Shown piece after piece: positions 1-8,754 of a DNA stretch of 64,000 nucleotides. A program made the translations under genes and the position numbers. Every line of letters begins with the position of its first letter. Positions within the stretch are counted from its first letter, which is position 1. The DNA is from Saprospiraceae bacterium (GTDB lineage Bacteria; Bacteroidota; Bacteroidia; Chitinophagales; Saprospiraceae), in NCBI GenBank assembly GCA_016787525.1, contig JAEUUP010000018.1:62001-126000 (forward strand), written 5' to 3'. Under the pieces are notes generated by a model that was not told the DNA's origin, searched no databases, and was given only the letters and a program-made list of their open reading frames with translations.

Positions 1-426
1 AATATCATTATCCGGGTTTTTGCGCCCGATGTATGGGAAATCACGAATGCTAGCTCTGGCAAAATCTGTACGGACAACTGGCATAATTTCAAAAACGAAT
101 TGCGTGTTGTCAACTCAGGTTCAGGTGACGTGATACTGAAAGGGGATGCAGATGTGGCAAAAGTGACGATTTCAGGTTCTGGCGAAGTCGAATTGGACGG
201 TGATGGCACTGAACTCCATGCCACTTTGACAGGTTCGGGCAATTTATTCGCCTTCGATTTCGATGTGTCGGAAGCTAACGTGCAAGTGACAGGCTCGGGT
301 GATGCAGAAATTGATGTTTCTCGACTACTTGAAGCATGGGTTTCGGGCTCGGGCGATGTGATTTATGAAGGCTCGCCGAGGGTGGTTTCGACTGTATCGG
401 GGTCGGGGCAAGTGCTTCGGCGATGA
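1..426 (+). CDS. Head-GIN (DUF2807) adhesin-like protein, 3' part
   Basis: The reading frame is open from the first base of the window, so the true start lies upstream; a TTG at position 100 is only an internal codon. The visible 141 residues form a repetitive beta-rich pattern with recurring SGSG motifs every 20-25 residues (NSGSGDV, ISGSGEV, TGSGNL, TGSGDA, VSGSGDV, VSGSGQV). This is the signature of the putative auto-transporter adhesin head GIN domain, a right-handed beta-helix common in Bacteroidota and usually carried on exported or surface proteins. The frame ends in the short tail QVLRR. No signal peptide can be seen because the N terminus is missing. The next gene on the same strand starts 88 bp downstream. 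The family call is good; the molecular role of head GIN proteins is not established. Confidence 0.8.
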   Translation, partial: NIIIRVFAPDVWEITNASSGKICTDNWHNFKNELRVVNSGSGDVILKGDADVAKVTISGSGEVELDGDGTELHATLTGSGNLFAFDFDVSEANVQVTGSGDAEIDVSRLLEAWVSGSGDVIYEGSPRVVSTVSGSGQVLRR

Positions 427-514
427 TTTATGCAACTCGCTGTTTCAGAATCAAGATGTTTTTATATTTTTACACCTCAAAAATTAAAAATTTAGAACCA
501 ATCAGTCAATAAAA

Positions 515-2644
515 ATGAAAAAAATAACTCTGTTTTTATGTTTTGGAGTGATGACACTGACCGTTTTTGCTCAAAAAAAGATTACAATTGAAGATGTTTG
601 GCAAAAAGGGACTTTCAGAACGAAAGGCGTGCCTGGCTTCAATTTTTTGAAAGATGGCAAACACTATTCTGCCAATATGGGACAGGCAATTGTCAAATTT
701 GACCTCACAACGGGTAAACAAGTGGGCGTAATTTTTGAGTCGAAAACAGCATTTGACGATTATTCTTTTAGTTCCGATGAGGCTAAAATTTTGTATGCCA
801 CAGAGTCGGAGCAAATCTATCGTCGCTCGTCGAAGGGTAAGTTTAATGTGTGGGATGGTAAAACGTCTGAGCCACTATACCCCTCAGTAAAACAGAGCAA
901 TCCGACTTTCAATCCACAAGCTACACACGTGGCTTTTACAGCAGACAACAATTTGTATGTCAAGGATTTAGTGAAAAACAAAGTGACTCAAGCGACTAAA
1001 GATGGGGCAAAAAACCGCATCATTAATGGTTTTTGTGATTGGGTTTATGAAGAAGAGTTTTCGTTTACACGTGCTTTCGAGTGGTCGCCTGATGGGTCAA
1101 AAATTGCTTTTTTGCGCTTCGACGAGACTGAAGTGCCTGAATACACTTTAGAATATTTTAAGAATGGTGTTTATCCAGAGCCGTATAAATTCAAATATCC
1201 AAAAGTAGGCGAGAAGAACTCTATTGTGACTGTTTGGATTTATGACGTAAAAAAAGGCAAAGCCAAACAAGTGGAAACGGGCAAAGCCGAATATTTTCCG
1301 CGTTTGAAATGGACACCCGACAATCAACTCATCGTTTTCAAACTTAATCGCTTGCAAAATGACTTAGATTTTCTTGTGGCGGATGCCAAAACTGGCAAAA
1401 CGAGCCTTTTGATGAAAGAGTCACGCCCAACATTTGTAGATGTGGAAATGAACGACGATATGACGTTTTTGAAAGACGGTTCGTTCATCAAATCGAGTGA
1501 ACAAGACGGTTGGAATCACATTTATCACTACGGAAAAGATGGAAAAATCATCAAACAACTGACAAAAGGCAACTTTGATGTGCGTAAAATTTACGGAGTT
1601 GATATGACGAGAGGTGAAGTTTTATATCAAGCCTCCAAAGAATCGCCTATGCGCAAGGGCATTTATGGTGTCAAAATTGATGGCTCAGGCGATAGATTTT
1701 TAGCAGGTGGTCGTGGTGTGAACGATGCGGAGTGGAGTAGCACCTACGACTATTATGTGTTGACCAATTCAAAAATCAATGAACCACCGACCTATGCCGT
1801 TGTCGAAAATAATGGAAAAGTGGTGCGTATGATAGAAGATAATGCGGCTGCACGCAGACAACTGATTGAATATGAAGTCGGTAGCACAGAGTTTTTCCAA
1901 TTCACGACTACTGAGGGGGTCACTTTGAACGGCTGGATGATGCGCCCACAGAATTTTGACTCCACAAAACGTTATCCTGTTTTTATGACTCAATATTCAG
2001 GTCCCAACAGCCAGCAAGTGGTTGATTCATGGCAAGGTGCGAACTATTGGTGGCATCAACTTTTGGTGCAAAGAGGCTATTTGGTCGTTTGCGTTGACCC
2101 TCGTGGTACAGGCGGTAGGGGAGAAGCTTTCCGCAAAATCACTTACAAACAGTTGGGGCATTACGAGACAATAGACCAAATTGAAGCGGCTAAATGGCTC
2201 GCAAAACAGTCGTATGTTGACGGCAAACGTATTGGTATTTTTGGTTGGAGCTATGGTGGCTACATGTCGAGTTTGTGCATTTTAAAAGGCAGCGATGTAT
2301 TCAAAGCGGCTATCGCTGTCGCACCTGTGACTAATTGGAAATGGTACGATTCGGTTTATACGGAGCGTTATATGCAAACGGAAAAAGAGAATGCGGCGGG
2401 TTTTAAAGACAATTCGCCTATTAATTTTGCCAATCTTTTGAAAGGAAAATACCTACTCATTCACGGAACAACGGATGACAATGTCCATTTTCAAAACTCA
2501 ATCGAAATGGCAAACGCCTTGATTGCCGCCAACAAACAGTTTGACACTTATTTCTATCCAAATCGCAATCATGGTATTTATGGCGGTATGGCAAGAGTGC
2601 ATTTATACAACAAAATGACTAATTTCCTTTTGGAAAACTTATAA
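515..2644 (+). CDS. Dipeptidyl peptidase IV-type S9 serine peptidase, exported
   Basis: This 709-residue protein has a cleavable signal peptide (MKKITLFLCFGVMTLTVFAQ), so it should act in the periplasm or at the outer membrane, removing X-Pro or X-Ala dipeptides from peptide N termini. The N-terminal half is the DPP IV beta-propeller and includes the double-Glu substrate anchor DWVYEEEF at about residues 175-182, typical of subfamily S9B. The C-terminal alpha/beta-hydrolase domain has the nucleophile motif GWSYGG (Ser about 579), the acid in GTTDDNVH (Asp about 654/655) and the base in NRNHG (His about 686). The length matches bacterial DPP IV. Two copies of the dispersed 10-mer fall inside it (880 and 1909), read as YPSVK and TTEGV. 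A shared terminator hairpin follows the stop. It appears intact and monocistronic. Confidence 0.95.
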   Translation: MKKITLFLCFGVMTLTVFAQKKITIEDVWQKGTFRTKGVPGFNFLKDGKHYSANMGQAIVKFDLTTGKQVGVIFESKTAFDDYSFSSDEAKILYATESEQIYRRSSKGKFNVWDGKTSEPLYPSVKQSNPTFNPQATHVAFTADNNLYVKDLVKNKVTQATKDGAKNRIINGFCDWVYEEEFSFTRAFEWSPDGSKIAFLRFDETEVPEYTLEYFKNGVYPEPYKFKYPKVGEKNSIVTVWIYDVKKGKAKQVETGKAEYFPRLKWTPDNQLIVFKLNRLQNDLDFLVADAKTGKTSLLMKESRPTFVDVEMNDDMTFLKDGSFIKSSEQDGWNHIYHYGKDGKIIKQLTKGNFDVRKIYGVDMTRGEVLYQASKESPMRKGIYGVKIDGSGDRFLAGGRGVNDAEWSSTYDYYVLTNSKINEPPTYAVVENNGKVVRMIEDNAAARRQLIEYEVGSTEFFQFTTTEGVTLNGWMMRPQNFDSTKRYPVFMTQYSGPNSQQVVDSWQGANYWWHQLLVQRGYLVVCVDPRGTGGRGEAFRKITYKQLGHYETIDQIEAAKWLAKQSYVDGKRIGIFGWSYGGYMSSLCILKGSDVFKAAIAVAPVTNWKWYDSVYTERYMQTEKENAAGFKDNSPINFANLLKGKYLLIHGTTDDNVHFQNSIEMANALIAANKQFDTYFYPNRNHGIYGGMARVHLYNKMTNFLLENL

Positions 2645-2666
2645 TTGGGTCATTTTTTAGAAAAAT

Positions 2667-2704
2667 AACGGGTTTGCAGACTATTGAGGTTCTGTAAACC
2701 CGTT
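2667..2704. terminator. Bidirectional hairpin terminator between convergent genes
   Basis: A 14-bp stem (AACGGGTTTGCAGA at 2667-2680 pairing with 2691-2704, one G-T wobble) with a 10-nt loop lies between the convergent stops of the DPP IV gene and psuG. A-rich sequence on the left and T-rich sequence on the right let it serve both strands. Confidence 0.8.
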
Positions 2705-2723
2705 TTTACTGAGCAAATGGTTC

Positions 2724-3641
2724 TCATTCAATGGCACAATAAGCCTGCGCCGTTTGCGCCGCCAAAGCCGCATTATTCAACACCAACTGAATATTGGTTT
2801 TCAAACTCAACCCCTCAGTACGGCGTTCAATTTCTGACAACAAATAAGGTGTAATCGCTTTGCCTTTGATGCCTTGTTCTTGGGCACGGTCGAGTGACTT
2901 TTTGATGGCTTTTTCTATCAAACGAGTGTCTGCTTCATGTTCATTTGGCACTGGATTAGCAATCACAACGCCGCCGTGCAAGGGTATAGACCATTTTGAT
3001 TTTAGAATAGTTGCCAATTCTTCGACGCTTTCAGCTTTAAAATCAACACCAAACCCACTTTTTCGTGTGAAAAAAGCAGGAAAATCTTTGGTTTTGTAGC
3101 CAATGACTGGCACACCATGTGTTTCCAAATACTCCAACGTCAAGCCAATATCTAAGATGGATTTTGCACCCGCACATACCACTGCCACACTTGTTTGTTT
3201 CAACTCTTGTAAGTCGGCGGAAATATCGAAAGTGCTGCTTGCCCCTCGATGTACACCGCCGATGCCGCCCGTTGCAAAAATACGAATACCCGACAATTGA
3301 GCAATAATCATAGTAGAAGCGACGGTTGTTGCACCATTTTGGTTTTTCGCCAAAATAATGGGCATATCTCTGCGACTGACTTTTGTGACGTTTTGCCCCT
3401 GTTTACCCAATATTTCTATGTCATCAACACTCAATCCAGCCTTCATGATACCCTTAATGATGCCAATAGTAGCAGGCACAGCCCCATTTTGTCGTACCAT
3501 TGCCTCTACTTTCAGAGCCGTTTCGACATTTTGTGGGTAGGGCATACCGTGTGAAATGATGGTGGATTCAAGTGCCACCACAGGTTTGTTTTTTAGAATC
3601 GCCGCTTGCACTTCGGGCGCAATGTTTAGTTGATTTTTCAT
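2724..3641 (-). CDS. psuG: Pseudouridine-5'-phosphate glycosidase
   Basis: The 305-residue protein matches the PsuG/IndA family along its length. The family cleaves pseudouridine 5'-phosphate to uracil and ribose 5-phosphate during salvage of the modified nucleoside. The N-terminal VALESTIISHGMPYPQN segment (about residues 22-38) contains the conserved catalytic Glu (about residue 25). The GGIGGVHRG and CAGAKSILDIG motifs, and the late NNAALAAQ segment, are also family hallmarks. In most bacteria psuG is coupled to a pseudouridine kinase (psuK); no such gene is adjacent here, so the kinase must be elsewhere or absent. The 10-mer at 2811 encodes TEG in RRTEGLSL. It is transcribed toward the DPP IV gene, with the TPR gene 97 bp upstream on the same strand. 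Confidence 0.93.
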   Translation of the reverse strand: MKNQLNIAPEVQAAILKNKPVVALESTIISHGMPYPQNVETALKVEAMVRQNGAVPATIGIIKGIMKAGLSVDDIEILGKQGQNVTKVSRRDMPIILAKNQNGATTVASTMIIAQLSGIRIFATGGIGGVHRGASSTFDISADLQELKQTSVAVVCAGAKSILDIGLTLEYLETHGVPVIGYKTKDFPAFFTRKSGFGVDFKAESVEELATILKSKWSIPLHGGVVIANPVPNEHEADTRLIEKAIKKSLDRAQEQGIKGKAITPYLLSEIERRTEGLSLKTNIQLVLNNAALAAQTAQAYCAIE

Positions 3642-3738
3642 CTGTCAATAGTCATTAAGTCATTAATTCATTGGTTATTATGTCAATAATCATTAGCCAT
3701 TAAACCGAATGACCAATGGCTAAAGACTCAACAACCAT

Positions 3739-4065
3739 TTAAAAATCGTCATCATCGTCGTCAATACTCATTTTTGCGCCATTGAGTTCCGAGTAAGCGT
3801 GCATATCGCCTTCTTGTTTGGCGATAGACATACCCGTTTTATAAGTTTGAAAAGCTGTATCGGCTTGCCCAATCCGCTCGTAGAGTTTGCCAAGATGATA
3901 GTAAGTGCCGACATACTGAGGGGTCGTTTCAGTCAATTTTATGTAAAATTCAAGGGCTTTTGTATCGTCTTTTGCCTTTTCATACTCTTTGGCAATGGCA
4001 AAGAGTAGAAATGGTTCGCTGGGTTGTTCTTGCAATAGGTTGAAAAGTTGTTCGAGTCTTGACAT
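3739..4065 (-). CDS. Small TPR-repeat protein with acidic tail
   Basis: This 108-residue protein has about two and a half tetratricopeptide repeats (for example PFLLFAIAKEYEKA, then YVGTYYHLGKLYERIGQADTA), the helical hairpins usually used for protein-protein contacts. It ends in an acidic tail DDDDDDF. There is no signal peptide, so it is probably cytoplasmic. It precedes psuG on the same strand by 97 bp; functional coupling is not evident. The 10-mer at 3914 is read as TPQYVG inside a TPR helix. Homologues of this size, often annotated only as tetratricopeptide repeat protein, are common in Bacteroidota, and no specific function can be assigned. Confidence 0.8.
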   Translation of the reverse strand: MSRLEQLFNLLQEQPSEPFLLFAIAKEYEKAKDDTKALEFYIKLTETTPQYVGTYYHLGKLYERIGQADTAFQTYKTGMSIAKQEGDMHAYSELNGAKMSIDDDDDDF

Positions 4066-4363
4066 CAGTTTATGTAAAATTTTAGATTGAATAAGAATTT
4101 GAAAACCAAGCGTTTAGATTTTCTGAAAAATAGTCAGCGAAGATAAAAAAAAATCAAAGTTTGCACCCCTCAGTATAAAATGAAAAAAATAGCGAATTTT
4201 CGCTAACTTTTATTTACACCTCTAAAATAATTCTCTAAATTTGCTGCCACAAATAAAAATTGAACCTTATAGTATTAAAAAACGTTCAATTTTTTAGTCA
4301 AAAATGCTTTAAAAGCCTTAAACATCAAATAATTTTCAATCAATAATTATCAAAAATCAAGTT
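4066..4363. other. Intergenic region upstream of etfBA
   Basis: AT-rich divergent region of about 300 bp between the TPR gene and etfB. It contains one copy of the 10-mer (4166-4175) and a candidate promoter box at 4236. No conserved RNA structure was recognised. Confidence 0.6.
4236..4243 (+). promoter_or_regulatory. Candidate -7 box (TAnnTTTG) for etfBA
   Basis: TAAATTTG fits the Bacteroidota primary sigma -7 consensus TAnnTTTG. It lies 120 bp before the etfB start, and the -33 element is weak. Confidence 0.35.
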
Positions 4364-5104
4364 ATGAAAATATTGGTTTGCGTTTCTAAAACGCCCGACA
4401 CGACCGCTAAAATTTCATTCAGTGCCGATGCTACACAATTTAATGGTGCGGGTGTTCAGTTTATCATGAATCCTTACGACGAATGGTATGCTTTGGTACG
4501 TGCCATTGACCTCGCTAAAGCAACAGGTGGCACGGTTACTCTCATCAATGTAGGCGGTGCTGATAATGACCAAATCATTAGAAAAGGCTTAGCTCTTGAT
4601 GCTAACGACGCTGTACGCATCAATTTGGAGTCACAAAGTGCTATGAATACCGCCTTCCAAATCGCCGAATATGCCAAATCAAGAGGCTACGATGTCATTT
4701 TCACAGGCAAAGAAACCATTGACTACAACGGCTCTGAAATTGGGGCAATGGTCGCTGAATACCTCGATATGCCATTCATTAGTTATGCGTCAAAATTGGA
4801 TATGTCGGGCAATACAGCAACTATTGAGCGCGACATAGAAGGGGGTATTGAGGTTGTTGAAGTTGAAACGCCTTTCGTTATTTCAGCCGCAAAAGGTATG
4901 GCTGAACAACGCATCCCAAACATGATGGGCATTATGAAAGCCAAAAGTAAACCTTTGGCAGTTGTTGAACCTCAAGCCTTTACGGACAATTCAGTTGTGA
5001 CAAAATTCGACATGCCGCCAGCAAAATCAGGTGTCAAAATGGTATCGCCTGATGATATGGAAGAGTTGGTTCGCCTACTTCATGAGGAGTCGAAAGTTAT
5101 TTAA
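4364..5104 (+). CDS. etfB: Electron transfer flavoprotein beta subunit
   Basis: The 246-residue protein starts MKILVCVSKTPDTTAKI and matches the EtfB family throughout: an alpha/beta Rossmann-like fold with the NPYDEWYALVRAIDLA segment and the FTGKETIDYNGSEIGAMVAE region that binds AMP in canonical ETFs. It partners with EtfA to accept electrons from acyl-CoA and related flavin dehydrogenases and pass them to the quinone pool through an ETF:quinone oxidoreductase. EtfA follows 56 bp downstream on the same strand, so the two are almost certainly co-transcribed. No dehydrogenase gene is adjacent. It carries none of the dispersed 10-mers. Confidence 0.95.
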   Translation: MKILVCVSKTPDTTAKISFSADATQFNGAGVQFIMNPYDEWYALVRAIDLAKATGGTVTLINVGGADNDQIIRKGLALDANDAVRINLESQSAMNTAFQIAEYAKSRGYDVIFTGKETIDYNGSEIGAMVAEYLDMPFISYASKLDMSGNTATIERDIEGGIEVVEVETPFVISAAKGMAEQRIPNMMGIMKAKSKPLAVVEPQAFTDNSVVTKFDMPPAKSGVKMVSPDDMEELVRLLHEESKVI

Positions 5105-5160
5105 GACGCAGAAGCGTCAAATCAATAAACAGTAATCAATCAACAATAATCAATCAAAAT

Positions 5161-6117
5161 ATGGGTGTTTTAGTATATGTTGAGTCGCCAAAAGGCAATT
5201 TCAAAAAAGCAGCTTTCGAAGCTGTGACTTACGGGAAAAAAGTAGCTGATTTGCTTGGCACAACGTGTGCTGCATTGACAATCGGCGATGTCAATAATGC
5301 GGGTCAATTGGGTCAATATGGCGCAACAACGGTGTATAATGCCGTAGGTGGTGATTTTGATTCACAGGCTTATGCTGCTATCATTGCAGATGCCGCCAAA
5401 CAAACAGGTGCGACAGTCGTTATCTTGAGCAATAGCTCGACAGGTAAGTCTTTGGCAGGTCGTTTGGCAGTGCGTCTCAATGCAGGTTTGGTATCGGGAG
5501 CTAATGCTTTACCAACAGTGGACGGTGGATTTAAAGTGAAAAAAGGTGTTTATTCGGGTAAAGCCATTGCCGAATACACTATTTCAGCAGATGTGAAAGT
5601 GATTTCAGTGATGGGTAACGCAATTGCACCTGAAAAATCAGGTAGCGATGTCGCTGTCACCCCCCTCAGTATAGCAGCACCTGCGAGTCGTGTGCGGGTC
5701 AAATCGGTCAAAACAGCCGAGGGTATTGTGCCATTGCCCGAAGCAGAATTGGTGGTTTCGGCAGGTCGTGGTATGAAAGACCCTTCAAACTGGGGTATTG
5801 TCGAAGATTTAGCCACAACTTTAGGCGCGACAACCGCTTGTAGCCGTCCTGTGGCAGACTCTCATTGGAGACCTCATCACGAACATGTCGGACAGACGGG
5901 CGTTGCAATTCGCCCTAATTTATACATCGCCATTGGCATTTCAGGTGCGATTCAGCATTTGGCGGGTGTCAATAACAGTCGTGTCATCGTTGTCATCAAC
6001 AAAGACCCTGAAGCACCGTTCTTCAAAGCGGCTGACTATGGTGTTGTGGGCGATTTATTCGAGGTCGTTCCGAAATTGACCGAGGCGGTTAAAAAATATA
6101 AGGCTTCACAGCATTAA
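5161..6117 (+). CDS. etfA: Electron transfer flavoprotein alpha subunit
   Basis: The 318-residue EtfA homologue has an N-terminal ETF domain and the conserved C-terminal FAD-binding domain, with SAGRGMKDPSNWGIVEDLA, the SRPVADSHWRPHHEHVGQTG stretch, IAIGISGAIQHLAG and VINKDPEAPFFKAADYG, all diagnostic. It should hold the FAD of the heterodimer. The 10-mer at 5662 encodes TPLSI in the linker between the two domains, a position where extra residues are likely tolerated. The sequence between etfB and etfA (5105-5160) contains short CAATAATCAAT-type direct repeats and no terminator. The family call is secure. Confidence 0.95.
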   Translation: MGVLVYVESPKGNFKKAAFEAVTYGKKVADLLGTTCAALTIGDVNNAGQLGQYGATTVYNAVGGDFDSQAYAAIIADAAKQTGATVVILSNSSTGKSLAGRLAVRLNAGLVSGANALPTVDGGFKVKKGVYSGKAIAEYTISADVKVISVMGNAIAPEKSGSDVAVTPLSIAAPASRVRVKSVKTAEGIVPLPEAELVVSAGRGMKDPSNWGIVEDLATTLGATTACSRPVADSHWRPHHEHVGQTGVAIRPNLYIAIGISGAIQHLAGVNNSRVIVVINKDPEAPFFKAADYGVVGDLFEVVPKLTEAVKKYKASQH

Positions 6118-6140
6118 CTTACTGAGGGGTACAAAAAAGA

Positions 6141-6172
6141 ACGTGTCCCACACCAACCGATGTGGGACACGT
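6141..6172 (-). terminator. Perfect 12-bp hairpin between etfA and the molybdenum hydroxylase
   Basis: ACGTGTCCCACA at 6141-6152 pairs perfectly with 6161-6172 around an 8-nt loop. Read on the minus strand the stem is followed by TTCTTTTTTGT, so it best serves the minus-strand gene ending at 6178; it may also block read-through from etfA. A copy of the 10-mer (6120-6129) lies just outside. Confidence 0.75.
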
Positions 6173-6177
6173 CAAAA

Positions 6178-8448
6178 TCACCCCTCTTTCTTCCCTTTAT
6201 TTATCTCATTCCCAAACGGCTGTAAATAATACCGCTTGCCCGTTGCCTTGTAGAGCGCGTTTGCCATTGCGCCAAAGACAGGCGGGAACGGCGGCTCACC
6301 TAAGCCCGTGGGGTCAATATCGTTTTCGACAAAATGCACCTCGATTTTCTTCGGTGCTTCGTTCATTCGGATAATGCGGTAAGTGTTTAGATTGTTGTGC
6401 GCAGTTTTGCCATCTTGGAATGACATATTGCCGTACAAAGCATTGCCCACACCATCCGTTACCGCACCTTCAACCATGTTTCGTGCGGCATCAGGATTGA
6501 TAACAACGCCGCAATCCATCGCACTCACAACACGGTCAACTTGTGGCTCATTGTCCTTGTTGATGCTCATATCAATGATGTGTGCGGCATATGACGCATG
6601 GCAGAAATAAGCTGCTACACCTCTATTTTTACCTTGGTTTTCGGGTTTGCCCCAGCCCGATTGGTCGCGTACGAGCTTCAGAACACCTGCATAACGGTCG
6701 GCATCGTATTCGTTGTTTTTGCCAACAGGCTTGTCTTTGGCGCGTTGCAACAAATCCAAACGCATTTGAATCGGATCTTTGCCCATTGCCTCCGCTACTT
6801 CATCAAGAAATGACTGTTCGGCTGCGGCATTGAAATTAGAACGTGGCGCACGGAATGCGCCAATCGTGATATTCGACGGGATTTCAAAGCCTTCGGCGAG
6901 GTAATTGTCCACAGCACCCGCAGGGAAGCGGTTGGCATGAATCGGGTGTTCGGGAATGCCACCACCTTTGACATGGAAAGCAATCAATTGCTTGTTAGCA
7001 TCTAAAGCTGCTCGATATGTGGCTGTGTACATAGGGCGATAAATACCATACGACATATCATCTTCGCGGGTATAAATCAACTTCACAGGTGCTTTGGCTT
7101 TTTGAGAAATCAAACCTGCCTCGATCATATAGTGATGATACGCCCGACGACCAAATCCGCCACCCATACGCGTTATTTCGATTGTCACTTTGTCGGCAGG
7201 CAAACCCAAACGCGCTGCCAAAGCAGGTTGCGCCAACACAGGTGCTTGCAAAGGTGATGCAAAAAACGCTTCTGTATCTGTGACATGAGCGAAACAGTTC
7301 ATCGGTTCCATGGTGTTGTGCGCCAAAAACGGGGCTGTGTAAGTGCGCTCAATGACTTGCGCTGCCGACTTAAACGCCGCTTCGGGGTCGCCGTCTTTAC
7401 GCAATTCTTTGGCGGGCTTTTGCATCAACTCTGCCATTTTAGCTATATGCTTCTCTGTTGTTTCGAGTCCTGCGGGTGTAATTTGTTCCGTTTTGTTGCC
7501 GCCCCAACCTTTAATCATTTCTTTCTTCTCGGGGGCTTTTTCCCATTCGATTTTGAGCTTTTTGCGGGCTTGCATGACTTCCCAAGTGCTGTTGCCGACA
7601 ATCGCTATCACTTCATTGAAAGTAGCAACGTCGAAACCACCTTTTTCAAATTTGTCATCATACACCGTAATCGTAAATACATCTTTGATACCCGCCATTT
7701 TTTTAGCTTCAGCAGCATCGAAAGATTTTAATTTCATACCAAAAGCAGGTGGGTGTTCGACCATGGCGGTCAACATACCTGCTTTGCGATAGTCTAGGCC
7801 AAACAGTGGTTTGCCCGTGACGATTTTCGATCCGTCCACGTTTTTACGAGAACTGCGAACGATTTTCATATCTTTTAAGGCTTTCAATTTTGCCTCTGTG
7901 GGTACAGGGATTTTAGCTGCTGCGGCTGCCATTGCGCCGTATTGGGCTGATTTGCCGCTCGATTTGTGGTACAAAACGCCTTTTTCTGTCGTCACTTCAT
8001 CCACAGGCACGCCCCATGTTTTGGCTGCGGCCTCTCGGAGCATTTGACGAGCCGCCGCACCTGCTTGCCGCAACGGTTTCCATGTGGCACGAATCGTATT
8101 ACTGCCGCCTGTAAACTGCATACCATACAATTTATTGTCGTGCGGGGCTTGTTCGACGGTCACATTCGCCCAATCTGCGTCAAGTTCTTCCGCCACAATC
8201 ATCGGTTGAGATGTGTGGGTGTTTTGCCCAAATTCAGGGTTTGGTGCGAAAATCTGAATTTTATTATCCGCCGTGATTTTGATATAGGCGTTGAGGTCAG
8301 TCCAGACATCAGGAACGTTCAGCAATTCGGTTTTGTCTGCCGATTTTGCGGCTGCCAACCAATTGATGCCGAGCATCATGCCGCTGCCTGTCAAAGCTGA
8401 GACTTTCAGAAAGGAGCGTCGGCTATATGTTGTTTTATTATTTTCCAT
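6178..8448 (-). CDS. Xanthine dehydrogenase-family molybdopterin-binding subunit (isoquinoline 1-oxidoreductase beta type), Tat-exported
   Basis: The 756-residue protein begins with a twin-arginine signal (TYSRRSFLKVSALTG, Arg-Arg at residues 10-11), so it should be exported folded to the periplasm with its molybdenum cofactor. The two-domain Mo-binding architecture is clear: the GGGFGRR motif at about residue 430, later CGVVINPDAARNMVEGA, and near the C terminus GLGEPPFPPVFGAMANAL (about residues 713-731) holding the conserved glutamate that acts as general base in this family. Size and signal fit the periplasmic IorB/aldehyde-oxidase group rather than cytoplasmic xanthine dehydrogenase. The substrate is unknown. 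Its 2Fe-2S partner is encoded upstream at 8755-9210. Unusually for this window, 2.27 kb of coding sequence contains no copy of the 10-mer. Confidence 0.92.
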   Translation of the reverse strand: MENNKTTYSRRSFLKVSALTGSGMMLGINWLAAAKSADKTELLNVPDVWTDLNAYIKITADNKIQIFAPNPEFGQNTHTSQPMIVAEELDADWANVTVEQAPHDNKLYGMQFTGGSNTIRATWKPLRQAGAAARQMLREAAAKTWGVPVDEVTTEKGVLYHKSSGKSAQYGAMAAAAAKIPVPTEAKLKALKDMKIVRSSRKNVDGSKIVTGKPLFGLDYRKAGMLTAMVEHPPAFGMKLKSFDAAEAKKMAGIKDVFTITVYDDKFEKGGFDVATFNEVIAIVGNSTWEVMQARKKLKIEWEKAPEKKEMIKGWGGNKTEQITPAGLETTEKHIAKMAELMQKPAKELRKDGDPEAAFKSAAQVIERTYTAPFLAHNTMEPMNCFAHVTDTEAFFASPLQAPVLAQPALAARLGLPADKVTIEITRMGGGFGRRAYHHYMIEAGLISQKAKAPVKLIYTREDDMSYGIYRPMYTATYRAALDANKQLIAFHVKGGGIPEHPIHANRFPAGAVDNYLAEGFEIPSNITIGAFRAPRSNFNAAAEQSFLDEVAEAMGKDPIQMRLDLLQRAKDKPVGKNNEYDADRYAGVLKLVRDQSGWGKPENQGKNRGVAAYFCHASYAAHIIDMSINKDNEPQVDRVVSAMDCGVVINPDAARNMVEGAVTDGVGNALYGNMSFQDGKTAHNNLNTYRIIRMNEAPKKIEVHFVENDIDPTGLGEPPFPPVFGAMANALYKATGKRYYLQPFGNEINKGKKEG

Positions 8449-8599
8449 TGCAAAATAGTTATGACTCAGTGGCGTATTAAATATCTCACATCTAACACCC
8501 CCTCAGTATTTTTATTAAAAATTTTTATTAAAAATAAAGGAAAAATTATGATTTAGTAATCAGTAAATAATAACTTGGTCAAACTGTCTTTTGAAGCGC

Positions 8600-8686
8600 A
8601 GGTATCCGATACAGAAATTTGAATCGTTTTCTACTTTTTTTTCAAAAAAAAGTAGAAAACGATTCAAATTTCTGTATCGGATACCT
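8600..8686. repeat. Perfect palindrome, 43-bp arms with 1-nt centre, between the two hydroxylase subunits
   Basis: Arms 8600-8642 and 8644-8686 are perfect reverse complements around a single C. The structure starts AGGTATCCGATACAG and has T8/A8 tracts at its centre. It lies inside the intergenic gap of what should be a two-gene operon. It could act as a strong RNA hairpin limiting expression of the downstream large subunit, or be a mobile palindromic repeat. One copy of the 10-mer lies nearby (8499-8508). Confidence 0.9.
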
Positions 8687-8754
8687 ATAGCTTTAACCAC
8701 ATTATTACTTACTCGTTACTTATCATTCATCATTCATAACTCATCATTAAAAAA

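Noticed and set aside
7285-7792. Two 148-149 codon plus-strand frames opposite the molybdopterin subunit gene
   Set aside because: They are shadows of a long, well-conserved gene on the other strand with no recognisable product.
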